DNA of 64,000 bases, taken from positions 930,001 to 994,000 of the forward strand of contig NZ_CP049157.1 in assembly GCF_011493005.1 (NCBI RefSeq), given 5' to 3'. The notes under the pieces are model-generated. The model did not search any database, was not told the DNA's origin, and worked only from the letters and a program-made list of their open reading frames with translations. The position numbers were made by a program, and so were the translations under genes. The stretch is from Caballeronia sp. SBC1 (GTDB lineage: Bacteria; Pseudomonadota; Gammaproteobacteria; Burkholderiales; Burkholderiaceae). Position 1 is the stretch's first letter. Every line of letters begins with the position of its first letter. Shown one piece after another: positions 45,847 through 53,991 of the stretch.

Positions 45847-47169
45847 ATGTTTGAAGCAAAAGATTCCGGATTCATGCTGGACCGCTCTGCACCCGTGGCA
45901 ACAACGAGCCGCCGGCGCTGGGTGATCGTAGCGACGCTCTTTCTTTTCATGGCCATCAATTTCGCCGACAAGGCCGTGTTGGGTCTCGTCGCGCTGCCGC
46001 TCATGCGCGACATGCAACTGACGCATGCGCAGTTTGGAATCGTCGGAAGCGCGTTCTTCCTGCTCTTCGCGCTATCGGGAATCGGCGTCGGGCTGGTTGC
46101 CGACCGGCTCAATGTCAAATGGCTGATGGCGGGCCTTGCGCTGGTGTGGGCGGTCGCGCAATTGCCACTTGCATGGCCGACCAGCTTCGCCGTGCTGCTG
46201 GCCTGTCGCATCCTGCTCGGCGCGGGAGAAGGGCCGGCGTCGCCGCTCGCGCTTCACGTTGTGTATACCTGGTTCGAGGATCATGAACGCAGCCTGCCCA
46301 CCACCATCGTCCAGCAAGGCGCCACGACTGGCATCATCCTGGCGGGGCCGGTGCTCACCTTCATCGCTCAACGCTGGTACTGGCATGCGGCTTTTCTATC
46401 GCTGGGCGTGGTCGGCGTCATGTGGACCATTCTTTGGCTAGGCGTGGGAAAGAGTGGCGATGCGCACCGCCGCCAGCCGCTCGGGAATGCGTTGCGCGCC
46501 GGCTGGGCGCCGGTCCTCTCGAGTGTGAGTTATCGGCGCCTTCTCACCGACCGGACCGTGATCGGCGTGCTGCTGCAAGGACTTGTCGGGTATTCGGTGA
46601 TAGCGATCGGGGTAACCTGGGTACCCAGCTATTTCCGGGTAGCGCTCGGGTTCAGCGCTACCGAGGCCGGCTGGCTCTTCGCGCTGCAAGTGGCGGCCCA
46701 GATCCCCATAGGGCTCGCACTCGCCATGTGGTCCCATCGGATGCTCGCACGCGGGGTATCGTCGCGGCTGGCGCGTGGCGCACTGGTTAGCAGCGCATTC
46801 GTAGTGAGTGGAATAGCCTACTGCATGCTTTATTTCGATGCCCCGCCGTTCGCGAAAGTGGCGGTGATGGCACTAGCGAGCGCGCTGGCGCTCCAGGCGT
46901 TCACGTTCGGCCCGCTGCTGGTGGCCGAAGTCACGCTGGATGCGCGGCGTGGCGCAATGCTGGCGATCACGAATTCAATTGCCACGTTGGCGGGTTTGAT
47001 TGCCCCTGCGGCCATGGGCAAGGTGCTCGGCGTGGTGGCGAATAATCGAGGGTACGAGTTGGGCTTTACCGCCACGGGCGTGTTGTTGATCGTGGTGGGT
47101 GCAGCGGGATTCCTGCTGCTCGATCCGCAACGCTCGTATAAGCGCTTGCAGCAATCTCCCCACGCTTGA
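45847..47169 (+). CDS. MFS transporter, ACS-type anion:cation symporter
   Basis: 440 residues from the ATG at 45847, with AGGAG six bases upstream. About 12 membrane segments. RWVIVATLFLFMAINFADKAVLGLVALPLMRDMQLTHAQFGIVGSAFFLLFALSGIGVGLVADRLNVKW matches the ACS/OPA-type start (phthalate, glucarate and tartrate carriers), and LLGAGEGPASPLALHVVYTWF is the TM4-5 motif. The substrate is presumably an organic acid. It is divergent from a LysR gene and followed by a strong terminator. Confidence 0.88.
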   Translation: MFEAKDSGFMLDRSAPVATTSRRRWVIVATLFLFMAINFADKAVLGLVALPLMRDMQLTHAQFGIVGSAFFLLFALSGIGVGLVADRLNVKWLMAGLALVWAVAQLPLAWPTSFAVLLACRILLGAGEGPASPLALHVVYTWFEDHERSLPTTIVQQGATTGIILAGPVLTFIAQRWYWHAAFLSLGVVGVMWTILWLGVGKSGDAHRRQPLGNALRAGWAPVLSSVSYRRLLTDRTVIGVLLQGLVGYSVIAIGVTWVPSYFRVALGFSATEAGWLFALQVAAQIPIGLALAMWSHRMLARGVSSRLARGALVSSAFVVSGIAYCMLYFDAPPFAKVAVMALASALALQAFTFGPLLVAEVTLDARRGAMLAITNSIATLAGLIAPAAMGKVLGVVANNRGYELGFTATGVLLIVVGAAGFLLLDPQRSYKRLQQSPHA

Positions 47170-47213
47170 AAACGCGTTCAATTTCGAGCACGTTGTTTCT
47201 AAAACGCTGAAAC

Positions 47214-47257
47214 AAAAACTGCGGCGCCCGGCATTTAACCGGGCGCCGCAGTTTTTT
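47214..47257. terminator. Bidirectional intrinsic terminator
   Basis: AAAAA, CTGCGGCGCCCGG, loop CATTTAA, CCGGGCGCCGCAG and T6: a perfect 13-bp stem with A and T runs, between the convergent MFS and porin genes. Confidence 0.95.
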
Positions 47258-47276
47258 GAGCTGGCCAGCAGTATCG

Positions 47277-48392
47277 TTAGAACTGGTGACGCAAACCTGC
47301 CATCGCGCCTAACTGGGTACCCTTCTGAGCCAGCCCGACGCCGTTGACACCTTGCAGTTGCGCGCCGATCAGGTCTCCCCGGTATTGCGAGTAATCTGTT
47401 TCCAGGTAAACGTCAGTACTCTTGGACAGGTTGTAGTCGGCCACTAGCTGATACTGCCACGCCGACCCGTCCTTCGATTGGGTCTTGCCGTCCTGCAGCG
47501 TACGCCACAAGTTCGCCGCAAAGTGCCATGCAGTACCCACCTGCTGCGTCACGCCCCCCATGATCATGCGACGCTTCGCAAAGTCGGTGTACTTGAGTGC
47601 CGTCAGCGCAGCCGCCGTGAACGGCCCGTTAGCGAAGTTGGAGAAACCGGCATCGTTCTGGTCTTCGATGTACCCCAGCGCAAATCGCGTCTTGTCCCAT
47701 GTGTACGATCCTCCGAAGGTCCATGACTTCGAATCGCTGCCGTTAACTGAGTCTTTCGATTCCTTATAGGCGCCACCCAGCGAGACCGGACCGCCCGCTG
47801 GCGCGTAGGCGGCGGCCACGCCGACCTCGCTGCCATACGACATGTGACCGGCAACACCGCCGAACGCATAGCCCGCCGAGACCATGAGGTCGTGCGCGTG
47901 AAACTGGTACTGAACCTGATTGCTCGTCCAGATCCCACCGGTCATTGTGACCTCGGGCTGGAAACTGAAGTCATACGGAACCCACGGATTGCTGCCGTAT
48001 CCGCCAATGGTGACCCCTTCAATCATCACGTTGTACTGACGACCTATGATGACCTGACCATACGTGCTCGAGCGTATTCCAACCTGAGCCTCATTGAAAT
48101 ACGGCAACGTGGGATCGCTTTGGCCGTTGTTAATGTCGAATCGATTCTCGAGCTTGAAAATGGTCGACCAGCCGCCCCCCAGATCCTCAACGCCCTTCAG
48201 GCCCCAGCGGCTTTGTGTCAAGCCGCCATTGCCAAGCGCCACGCTTGAATCACCCGCCTTGTTGGCGTTCGTCATGTAGTGAATGCTTTCATCGACCACG
48301 CCATACAACGTGACGCTCGATTGCGCATGCGCTTGGCTACAAGCGAGCGCGACCGGCAGCAAGGCATAACGCCACTTGCTCAACTTCCTCAT
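47277..48392 (-). CDS. Gram-negative trimeric porin (Burkholderia OmpC type)
   Basis: 371 residues. Signal peptide KLSKWRYALLPVALACSQAHAQ (cut near residue 24), then SSVTLYGVVDESIHYMTNANKAG, the standard N-terminal strand of Burkholderia general porins. ALGNGGLTQSRWGLKGVEDLGGGWSTIFKLENRFDINNGQ is also a family block. It ends in Phe (AGLRHQF), the outer-membrane assembly signal. GGGGAG precedes the ATG. It is an outer-membrane channel for small solutes; the adjacent convergent MFS gene may share its substrate, but that is only proximity. Confidence 0.95.
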   Translation of the reverse strand: MRKLSKWRYALLPVALACSQAHAQSSVTLYGVVDESIHYMTNANKAGDSSVALGNGGLTQSRWGLKGVEDLGGGWSTIFKLENRFDINNGQSDPTLPYFNEAQVGIRSSTYGQVIIGRQYNVMIEGVTIGGYGSNPWVPYDFSFQPEVTMTGGIWTSNQVQYQFHAHDLMVSAGYAFGGVAGHMSYGSEVGVAAAYAPAGGPVSLGGAYKESKDSVNGSDSKSWTFGGSYTWDKTRFALGYIEDQNDAGFSNFANGPFTAAALTALKYTDFAKRRMIMGGVTQQVGTAWHFAANLWRTLQDGKTQSKDGSAWQYQLVADYNLSKSTDVYLETDYSQYRGDLIGAQLQGVNGVGLAQKGTQLGAMAGLRHQF

Positions 48393-49196
48393 ACTGTCTC
48401 CCCTTTTTTGCGTTTCGCTTTCTGCGAATTGGTGGTTTTGCGCCCGGATCGACCGCCCTGTGCACTGCCGCGCAAAGGCTTGTCCATCCCTCCTGCTGAG
48501 TTACAAGACGTTGCTTGCGTCTTCAATTTGACGGTAAGCCAACGATAATTCCAGTGCATTGTTGTTATCGTCTGAATGCATCGACTGCATGGAATGTGTG
48601 GGGTTCGCGGGAGGACTGGCAGCTGCTTTGAGCCCGGATGGGCCGCCACCCGCCGCCCAAGGGCTCTTTTGCAAATCGGCAAGGAGAGGTGATCACGCGC
48701 GCGCCGGGACAAGACGCAAATTGGCGATGCGCAATCTGAGGAGGCTGAGAGACCGCGACCGTTGTATAGCCGCCGCAGTCCTGTCTTCGAGGAGTGGGCC
48801 CCGCAAGCATCGCCGCCCGATTGCAACATCGTCGATGCGGATCTCGCACGCTTCGTCGAATCAGGTAACTCAAACCGGATGCTGCACCAGCCGCCTGTCC
48901 GCCTTGACGCGCACAGATTTCCGCACTCAGGACCGGCCGCCGGAGCTGAATGGTGCCGATGCAATAATCTCTATACTTGGAAATCGGGAGGAAAGCGGAT
49001 GGCGCCGAGGCCGGAAGCGGAATGTAGGGAGACGCCAACCTTCCCGACACGATCGCGGCGTAAGGTTTCAGTGCGCACAACGGGGTTCTTGACTTGACCC
49101 GCGTTCACTATTCTACTTACGCCCCTGCGGGGAGCCTACGGTGACCCTGTCGGAGAATATCTGCCGGAAGCGGTGAAGCGGACTATGAGGAGAGCG
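48393..49196. other. Intergenic region with no recognised gene
   Basis: About 800 bp between the porin and the deoxyribosyltransferase gene. Open frames of 110-190 codons exist on both strands (for example 48565-49080 minus, 48762-49097 plus), but none has a ribosome site or recognisable domain, and they overlap each other. It could be a decayed gene region; I cannot name a parent. Confidence 0.4.
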
Positions 49197-49886
49197 ATGC
49201 GCGGCCCAACCAAAAAGCAACTGACTTTAATCGAACTAGTCGACCAGGGCTTAAGCGTCGAGGAAATTGCGACGCGCACCGGGAAGCTGGTGGCGTCGGT
49301 TCATAAGCAATTGAACCGGGTTCGACGCAAAGTACGCGAAGGGCATTTTGCACCTTCCCCTCTGCCCATCGAGCGCGCTGCGGCCACCCCGCGCGTCTAC
49401 CTCGCGGGCTTCGACGTCTTCCGCAGCGACGCGCTCAGTCACGGCCTGCATCTGAAAGCACTTTGCCAGGCCCGCGGCATGATCGGTCTCTTTCCGCTGG
49501 ACGGACAGGTTCCCGACGAACTTGAGCCCCGAGCAAAAGCGCAGTGGATTTGCCGCGCGAACATGGACGCCATTCGTTCGGCCGATGTCGTGCTCGCCAA
49601 CCTGAATGATTTTCGCGGAGCCGGCGAGCCGGACAGCGGCACCGCGTTCGAAGTTGGTTTTGCCGCTGCGCTCGGCAAGCCGATATGGGCGTATATCGAT
49701 GACGACCGATCGCTGCTCGAGCGTGTATCGGTAAAGACGGACGAATCCGCTGCATATTGCGCCAACGGTTTTCTGGTCGAGGACTTCGGCTTGAACATGA
49801 ATCTGATGCTGGCATGCACCGCCCGTATTGTCGTGGGCGGCCCGCAAGCGTGCCTGGACGCCATGCTCGCAAGCGGACAGTTCTAG
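49197..49886 (+). CDS. HTH-nucleoside 2-deoxyribosyltransferase fusion
   Basis: 229 residues from the ATG at 49197 (AGGAG four bases upstream); a GTG at 49173 would add eight. Residues about 1-50 (RGPTKKQLTLIELVDQGLSVEEIATRTGKLVASVHKQLNRVRRKV) are a LuxR/sigma-4-like helix-turn-helix. From about residue 64 a nucleoside 2-deoxyribosyltransferase domain follows: RVYLAGFDVFRSDALSHG, CRANMDAIRSADVVLANLNDFRGAGEPDSGTAFEVGFAAALGKPIWAY; D-S-G-T-A-F-E-V-G-F holds the catalytic Glu. The enzyme part moves deoxyribose between bases. The DNA-binding part suggests a regulatory or targeting role. Confidence 0.85.
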   Translation: MRGPTKKQLTLIELVDQGLSVEEIATRTGKLVASVHKQLNRVRRKVREGHFAPSPLPIERAAATPRVYLAGFDVFRSDALSHGLHLKALCQARGMIGLFPLDGQVPDELEPRAKAQWICRANMDAIRSADVVLANLNDFRGAGEPDSGTAFEVGFAAALGKPIWAYIDDDRSLLERVSVKTDESAAYCANGFLVEDFGLNMNLMLACTARIVVGGPQACLDAMLASGQF

Positions 49887-49904
49887 TCGTCAGCGGTAGT
49901 TCGA

Positions 49905-51719
49905 TTAACGAAAGCCGCCTAGCGAAATAGCGGGCTTGCCGTCGAGCCTTTGGCGGATATGCAAGGCAAGCAGATCCGCAAACGTCCCGCTGGATCCGCT
50001 GGCGGTATTGGAAAGCACGATCACCGCGTAGTCCGCTTGGCGGTTGAACATCGCGTAGGACGTGTACCCGCCGGTTCCGCCATTGTGCCAATACATGTGC
50101 GTGCTCGGGTCATAAAGCCACCCGAGCCCGATGCGGCCGCCCGGCCACGACTCATCCCTCAGTTCCTGAGCCTGCGTGAGCGCCGCCGACATCGATTTGC
50201 TTTCCAGGCTTCCCGTTGCCACATATTTTTCTGGATGCAGGTTAGCGTCGAGATACGTGAGCATGTCTTTGGCCGACGAACGAATCGCGCCGGCTCCGGC
50301 CAGCGCGGTCAGGTCCCACGCAGAGACCGGTTGATGGTTCCCGTCGTGCCCAACGATGAACCGCGAACGTAGTTCCGGACGTATCGTCACGACGGTCTCA
50401 GTCATGGCGAGCGGACGCGTGATCTCTTGTTCCAGCAAGTTCTCGTATGACGTTCCCGCGCGGTTCGCAAGCGCCTGCCCTAACAGTCCGACTCCCACAT
50501 TGCTGTAAAGAAACGACGCGTCAGCAGACTTTGCCACGCCGTGTTTCGACACGAATGCGTACAGGTCGGCGGTCCCATAATCCGCGTAGGGATTGGCGAT
50601 ATCGGCCGGATTGAAATTGTCCGGCATACGCGGCAAACCGGAATGCTGAGTCGACAAATCCACCAGCCGGATCTCGTCACCCGGGGGCTTGGCTACCGTG
50701 CCGGCGGGCAGCAGTTCACGGACCGGCTGGTCGAACCGCACTTTCCCTTGCAAGACCATTTGCGAGAGCATCAGTCCTGTAAAGGTCTTGGTGATCGACC
50801 CAATCTCATAGATGGAATCGGGCTGCGCGGCCCCGTACGCGAATATCGCTTGTACGCCATGCTGCGACACTCCCACCGATACGCCCGCCCCCGTCCCCGC
50901 CTTCAAGGCGCCGGACTTTAACGCTGTTGCCAGGTCGCGGGCGAGAACCCGCCCGATCTCGGCCACGGGGACAGGCGGCATCGCGGCATCGAAAGTGGGC
51001 CGCGGTCTTGGCGTGACCGTCAGCGCCTGCGCCTGCCGGTCGAAGTCGAGCGTCATCGATCCGTTCTGCGTCCATGTTCCCTTGAGCGTATTGCGGTTGG
51101 GCGAAAGCGTTCCGGCCCAATGTCCTCCGATCCCCGGCACATCGAAGGAAAAGCCGCTCCCTTCAAACGCGACGTTCGTGCATGTCAGATCCGCCGCGTG
51201 CTCGTCAAGGCTGTCGAAACGACAGAATTCATGCCCCGCTTCATCGCTCCTGATGGTGATCTGGATACGCAGAGGGTTAGGCTCGATTGCCAGTGAGCCT
51301 AGCCAGAATCCATCGACAGGTGACGGGTTCTTGGCCGCAACAAAGGTATCGCGCGCTAATACGATTGGTGTTGGCGTGCCCTGGTTCCAGATACCAGAGA
51401 GCGTCAGACCGTTGCTTTCAATCTTGCCGTTCCAGGTGCCATGTATTGATGGAATCGTGAAGCTTAGCGAGTCGCCGTCGCGATGAAAGTCCGCACAAGG
51501 GATGCCCGCCGCGCCCTGGTTCGGACTATCCACCGTGCCGCTAAGTGTCCCGTCGGAACCGTCCTGGATCAAATGCAGTTTGATGCGAAGCCCAGCCAAG
51601 TCGCCGGCGTATTCCCCGCTTATATTCGCTGGTTGCTGTGCCATGGCCATGGAATGAGTGAGGACGATGAATGCGATGAGACCGACCTTCCGTGCAAGCC
51701 CTGAAAAATAGCGTCTCAT
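49905..51719 (-). CDS. Secreted beta-lactamase-family serine hydrolase (class C fold)
   Basis: 604 residues. Signal peptide RKVGLIAFIVLTHSMAMAQQ (to about residue 28). Two N-terminal beta-rich repeats follow: GEYAGDLAGLRIKLHLIQ...FTIPSIHGTWNGKIESNGLTLSGIW and GFWLGSLAIEPNPLRIQI...FDVPGIGGHWAGTLSPNRNTLKGTW. The C-terminal domain from about residue 255 has the S-x-x-K motif in IGSITKTFTGL, Y-S-N in FLYSNVGVGLL and H-x-G in YWHNGGTGGY, as in AmpC-type enzymes and D-amino peptidases. It is likely periplasmic, acting on peptides or esters; drug resistance should not be assumed. Confidence 0.88.
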   Translation of the reverse strand: MRRYFSGLARKVGLIAFIVLTHSMAMAQQPANISGEYAGDLAGLRIKLHLIQDGSDGTLSGTVDSPNQGAAGIPCADFHRDGDSLSFTIPSIHGTWNGKIESNGLTLSGIWNQGTPTPIVLARDTFVAAKNPSPVDGFWLGSLAIEPNPLRIQITIRSDEAGHEFCRFDSLDEHAADLTCTNVAFEGSGFSFDVPGIGGHWAGTLSPNRNTLKGTWTQNGSMTLDFDRQAQALTVTPRPRPTFDAAMPPVPVAEIGRVLARDLATALKSGALKAGTGAGVSVGVSQHGVQAIFAYGAAQPDSIYEIGSITKTFTGLMLSQMVLQGKVRFDQPVRELLPAGTVAKPPGDEIRLVDLSTQHSGLPRMPDNFNPADIANPYADYGTADLYAFVSKHGVAKSADASFLYSNVGVGLLGQALANRAGTSYENLLEQEITRPLAMTETVVTIRPELRSRFIVGHDGNHQPVSAWDLTALAGAGAIRSSAKDMLTYLDANLHPEKYVATGSLESKSMSAALTQAQELRDESWPGGRIGLGWLYDPSTHMYWHNGGTGGYTSYAMFNRQADYAVIVLSNTASGSSGTFADLLALHIRQRLDGKPAISLGGFR

Positions 51720-51794
51720 GCAACGATCCCGTGAAGTCGGTTCAGGAGTGACCGCGCTTTTGTTTCTTCGCTTCGTTTCTTCGCTTGTTCTTGA

Positions 51795-52550
51795 CTAAGC
51801 CCGCACTATCGTAATGCCTGCGTCCTCTAGCGGCTTGGTCAGTGCAAGCTCTGTTTCCCGCTCGACAATAATTGTCTGAGCCAGCGTGATGCTGCCGATC
51901 ACGTACTGCGACGCGGCATTGATCTTATCCGATGAAGCCAGCACCACCGTTTCCGCTGCGCGAGCGGCAAGCGCGCGCTTCACAAACGCTTCCTCGAAAT
52001 TGCCGGTGCTCAAGCCCGCCGTCGGATGCACGCCGGTCACGCCCATGAAATAAATGTCTGCCTGGATATGCGACATAGCTTCAACGGCGGCGGCGCCCAC
52101 CGTCACGATCGAATGCTTAAAAAGCCGGCCGCCGATAACAATCACCTCGATCAACGGATGATCGACAAGCCCGACGGCAACGCTCGGGCTATGCGTCACC
52201 ACTGTTGCCGATAAATCGCGCGGGATCTGGCGGATGAGTTCGGCGGAGGTCGTGCCGCCGTCGATGATCACTACCTGCCCGGTTCCGATCATGCCCGCCG
52301 CCGCTGCGGCAATCGCGCGCTTGGCCGTTGACTCCAGGGCCCGCCGCTCGGCGAACGGCGCCACGGCCGTGGAAGCGGGCAGCGCGCCGCCGTGAACGCG
52401 CTGCAGCAAACCCTCGCCGGCCAACTCGCGGAGGTCGCGCCGCACCGTGTCTTCGGACACCCCGAACGTCTCGCTAAGTTGCTTGGCGAGCACTTGTCCG
52501 TCACGCGCCAGGGTCTTGAGGATCGCTTTCTTGCGTTGAGAGGTCAGCAT
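51795..52550 (-). CDS. DeoR/GlpR-family transcriptional regulator
   Basis: 251 residues. The HTH is RKKAILKTLARDGQVLAKQLSETFGVSEDTVRRDLRELAGEGLLQRVHGGALP (about residues 5-57). The DeoR sensor domain follows (VVIIDGGTTSAELIRQIP, IEVIVIGGRLFKHSIVTVGAAAVEAMSHIQADIYFMGVTGVH, ending near ITIVRA). DeoR proteins usually sense sugar phosphates. It is divergent from the collapsed NUDIX gene and the DUF4406-like gene. Repeated TGCACGA heptamers lie between them. Confidence 0.92.
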   Translation of the reverse strand: MLTSQRKKAILKTLARDGQVLAKQLSETFGVSEDTVRRDLRELAGEGLLQRVHGGALPASTAVAPFAERRALESTAKRAIAAAAAGMIGTGQVVIIDGGTTSAELIRQIPRDLSATVVTHSPSVAVGLVDHPLIEVIVIGGRLFKHSIVTVGAAAVEAMSHIQADIYFMGVTGVHPTAGLSTGNFEEAFVKRALAARAAETVVLASSDKINAASQYVIGSITLAQTIIVERETELALTKPLEDAGITIVRA

Positions 52551-52556
52551 GGTGTT

Positions 52557-52593
52557 TGCACGAAATATCTTGATATTGCACGAATATGCACGA
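52557..52593. promoter_or_regulatory. Three phased TGCACGA heptamers, likely DeoR operator
   Basis: Direct repeats TGCACGA at 52557-52563, 52577-52583 and 52587-52593, i.e. 20 and 10 bp apart, so all on one face of the helix. They lie 7-43 bp upstream of the DeoR start. Direct-repeat operators suit the DeoR/GlpR family. Confidence 0.55.
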
Positions 52594-52633
52594 TACCATG
52601 ACTACTCCTTTTGCGCGATGCGGAGCTGACGAA

Positions 52634-52846
52634 ATGGTGGCTACCAAAGACAGGGTTCGGATTATCGACACGACCGTTCTCTCCAACGACTGGTACGTGC
52701 TGAAGCAGACGACGTTCGACTTCCAGCGCCGCGACGGCGCCTGGCAGCGTCAGAGCCGCGTGATCTACGACCGGGGTAACGGAGCAACCATCATGCTGCT
52801 GCAGTTCGCCGCCTTGAACCCTGTGCTTGAAAGGAGCGTGTCGTGA
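52634..52846 (+). pseudogene. NUDIX (AdpP/NudK-type) hydrolase gene with internal deletion
   Basis: 70 residues against about 190-200 for the family. The N-terminal part matches the YffH/AdpP start (DRVRIIDTTVLSNDWYVLKQTTFDFQRRDGAWQRQSRVIYDRGNGAT). The sequence then jumps to IMLLQFAALN, which resembles the family's C-terminal strand, so the core with the Nudix box appears to be missing in frame. It ends by overlapping the next gene's start, and its last codons contain that gene's AAGGAG. Probably non-functional as a hydrolase. The view of the C-terminus as the original end is an inference from memory of the family. Confidence 0.6.
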
Positions 52847-53217
52847 AACCTCAACTGATACTCATCGCGGGACCGTACCGCAGCGGGACCAACGGGAATG
52901 CCGCGTTGATTGCTGGCAATCTTCATCGGCTTGAAGAGGCGGCGTTGCAGGTCTACCGGCTCGGACACATGCCGATGATCGGCGAGTGGGTAGCGCTTCC
53001 GCTAGCGGCTGCAGCAGGCTCCGAAGCGGTGGGCGATCCGATCAGCGAAACGTTCTTGTACCCCGTCGCGAATCGCTTGATAAGGCAATGCCACGCGGTG
53101 TATCGCATAGAGGGCGCATCCCAAGGCGCCGATGCCGATGTCCGTCTTGCTGAAGAACTCGGCTTGCCGGTTTATAGAAGTCTTGAGGATATTCCGGCCG
53201 CGCTAGCGACTGTCTAG
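52843..53217 (+). CDS. DUF4406-like protein (nucleoside deoxyribosyltransferase-like fold)
   Basis: 124 residues from a GTG at 52843 with AAGGAG six bases upstream, so the GTG start is well supported. LILIAGPYRSGTNGNAALIAGNLHRLEEAALQVYRLGHMPMIGEW resembles the nucleotide-sugar fold of DUF4406 (initial I-x-I-A-G-P-Y/M motif), and CHAVYRIEGASQGADADVRLAEELGLPVYRSLEDIP matches its C-terminal half. Function unknown. It overlaps the NUDIX remnant by four bases and is probably under the same DeoR control. The original partner hydrolase appears lost. Confidence 0.75.
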   Translation: MKPQLILIAGPYRSGTNGNAALIAGNLHRLEEAALQVYRLGHMPMIGEWVALPLAAAAGSEAVGDPISETFLYPVANRLIRQCHAVYRIEGASQGADADVRLAEELGLPVYRSLEDIPAALATV

Positions 53218-53334
53218 CATCAGGTCCGGGAGCTTGGCGCTTTCCCCTAACCAAGCTTCAAAACAGACACAACTACGCCAGAAAACGCTCATCGATTAGC
53301 GGCAATATCAACCCTTCGAAATGGAGGTTGGATC

Positions 53335-53964
53335 ATGGTCTCGCTGCAATTGCTGCTCGTCTTTGTGGGTGCCCTCGCGGTCGTGTATGCGCTCCCCGGC
53401 CCGGACATGGCGCTCATCCTGCAGACCAGTTCATCGCATGGCCTGAAGCACGGACTTTCGACCGCTGCCGGCTTGGCGATTGCCCGCAGTCTGCACGTCA
53501 CGTTGTCGGCGCTCGGCGTCGCGGCGCTGCTGCGCAGCGCGCCGTGGCTATACGACGGTGTGCGTATTGCGGGAGCGTTGTATCTCGCTTACGTGGCGAT
53601 CCAGATTTTTCGCTCGCCGGCGTTCGGTCTCGATGACAACAACACGACATCGAGAATACGCCCGCCGTTGCGCGCCGCCTTGTCGAAGGGCGTGCTGAGC
53701 AGTCTGCTCAACCCGAAAGCGCTGCTGTTCTGTTCGGTCTTGCTACCGCAATTCGTGCATCCCGACGCGGGCGCGGTCTGGTCGCAGGTTCTTGAGCTGG
53801 GCGTAACGCTGGTCGTTATAGGCGCGGTGTTCGACACAACACTCGCGTTTTCCGCCGTGCGGTTATCGCGCTGGCTGCGCAGTCATCCGCGCGCTCAGGT
53901 CGTGCAGCGCTGGACGTTTTCGGCCGCCTTGCTGGCGTTTGCGCTGAGGTTATCGATTGAGTGA
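53335..53964 (+). CDS. LysE/RhtB-family exporter
   Basis: 209 residues with about six hydrophobic segments. LLLVFVGALAVVYALPGPDMALILQTSSSHGLKHGLSTAAGLAIARSLHVTLSALGVAALL is the LysE-type N-terminus with the G-P-D-M motif, and GVLSSLLNPKALLFCSVLLPQFV has the conserved N-P-K-A block. These proteins export amino acids such as homoserine, threonine or lysine. GGAGG is found upstream of the ATG. It converges on the EamA gene. Confidence 0.92.
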   Translation: MVSLQLLLVFVGALAVVYALPGPDMALILQTSSSHGLKHGLSTAAGLAIARSLHVTLSALGVAALLRSAPWLYDGVRIAGALYLAYVAIQIFRSPAFGLDDNNTTSRIRPPLRAALSKGVLSSLLNPKALLFCSVLLPQFVHPDAGAVWSQVLELGVTLVVIGAVFDTTLAFSAVRLSRWLRSHPRAQVVQRWTFSAALLAFALRLSIE

Positions 53965-53991
53965 GAGGACCTTTGGCCTGCTTCACCAAGA

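Noticed and set aside
48565..49080. Intergenic open frame of 171 codons, minus strand
   Set aside because: No ribosome site, no domain, overlaps equally long frames on the other strand. Possibly decayed DNA, but I cannot support a gene.
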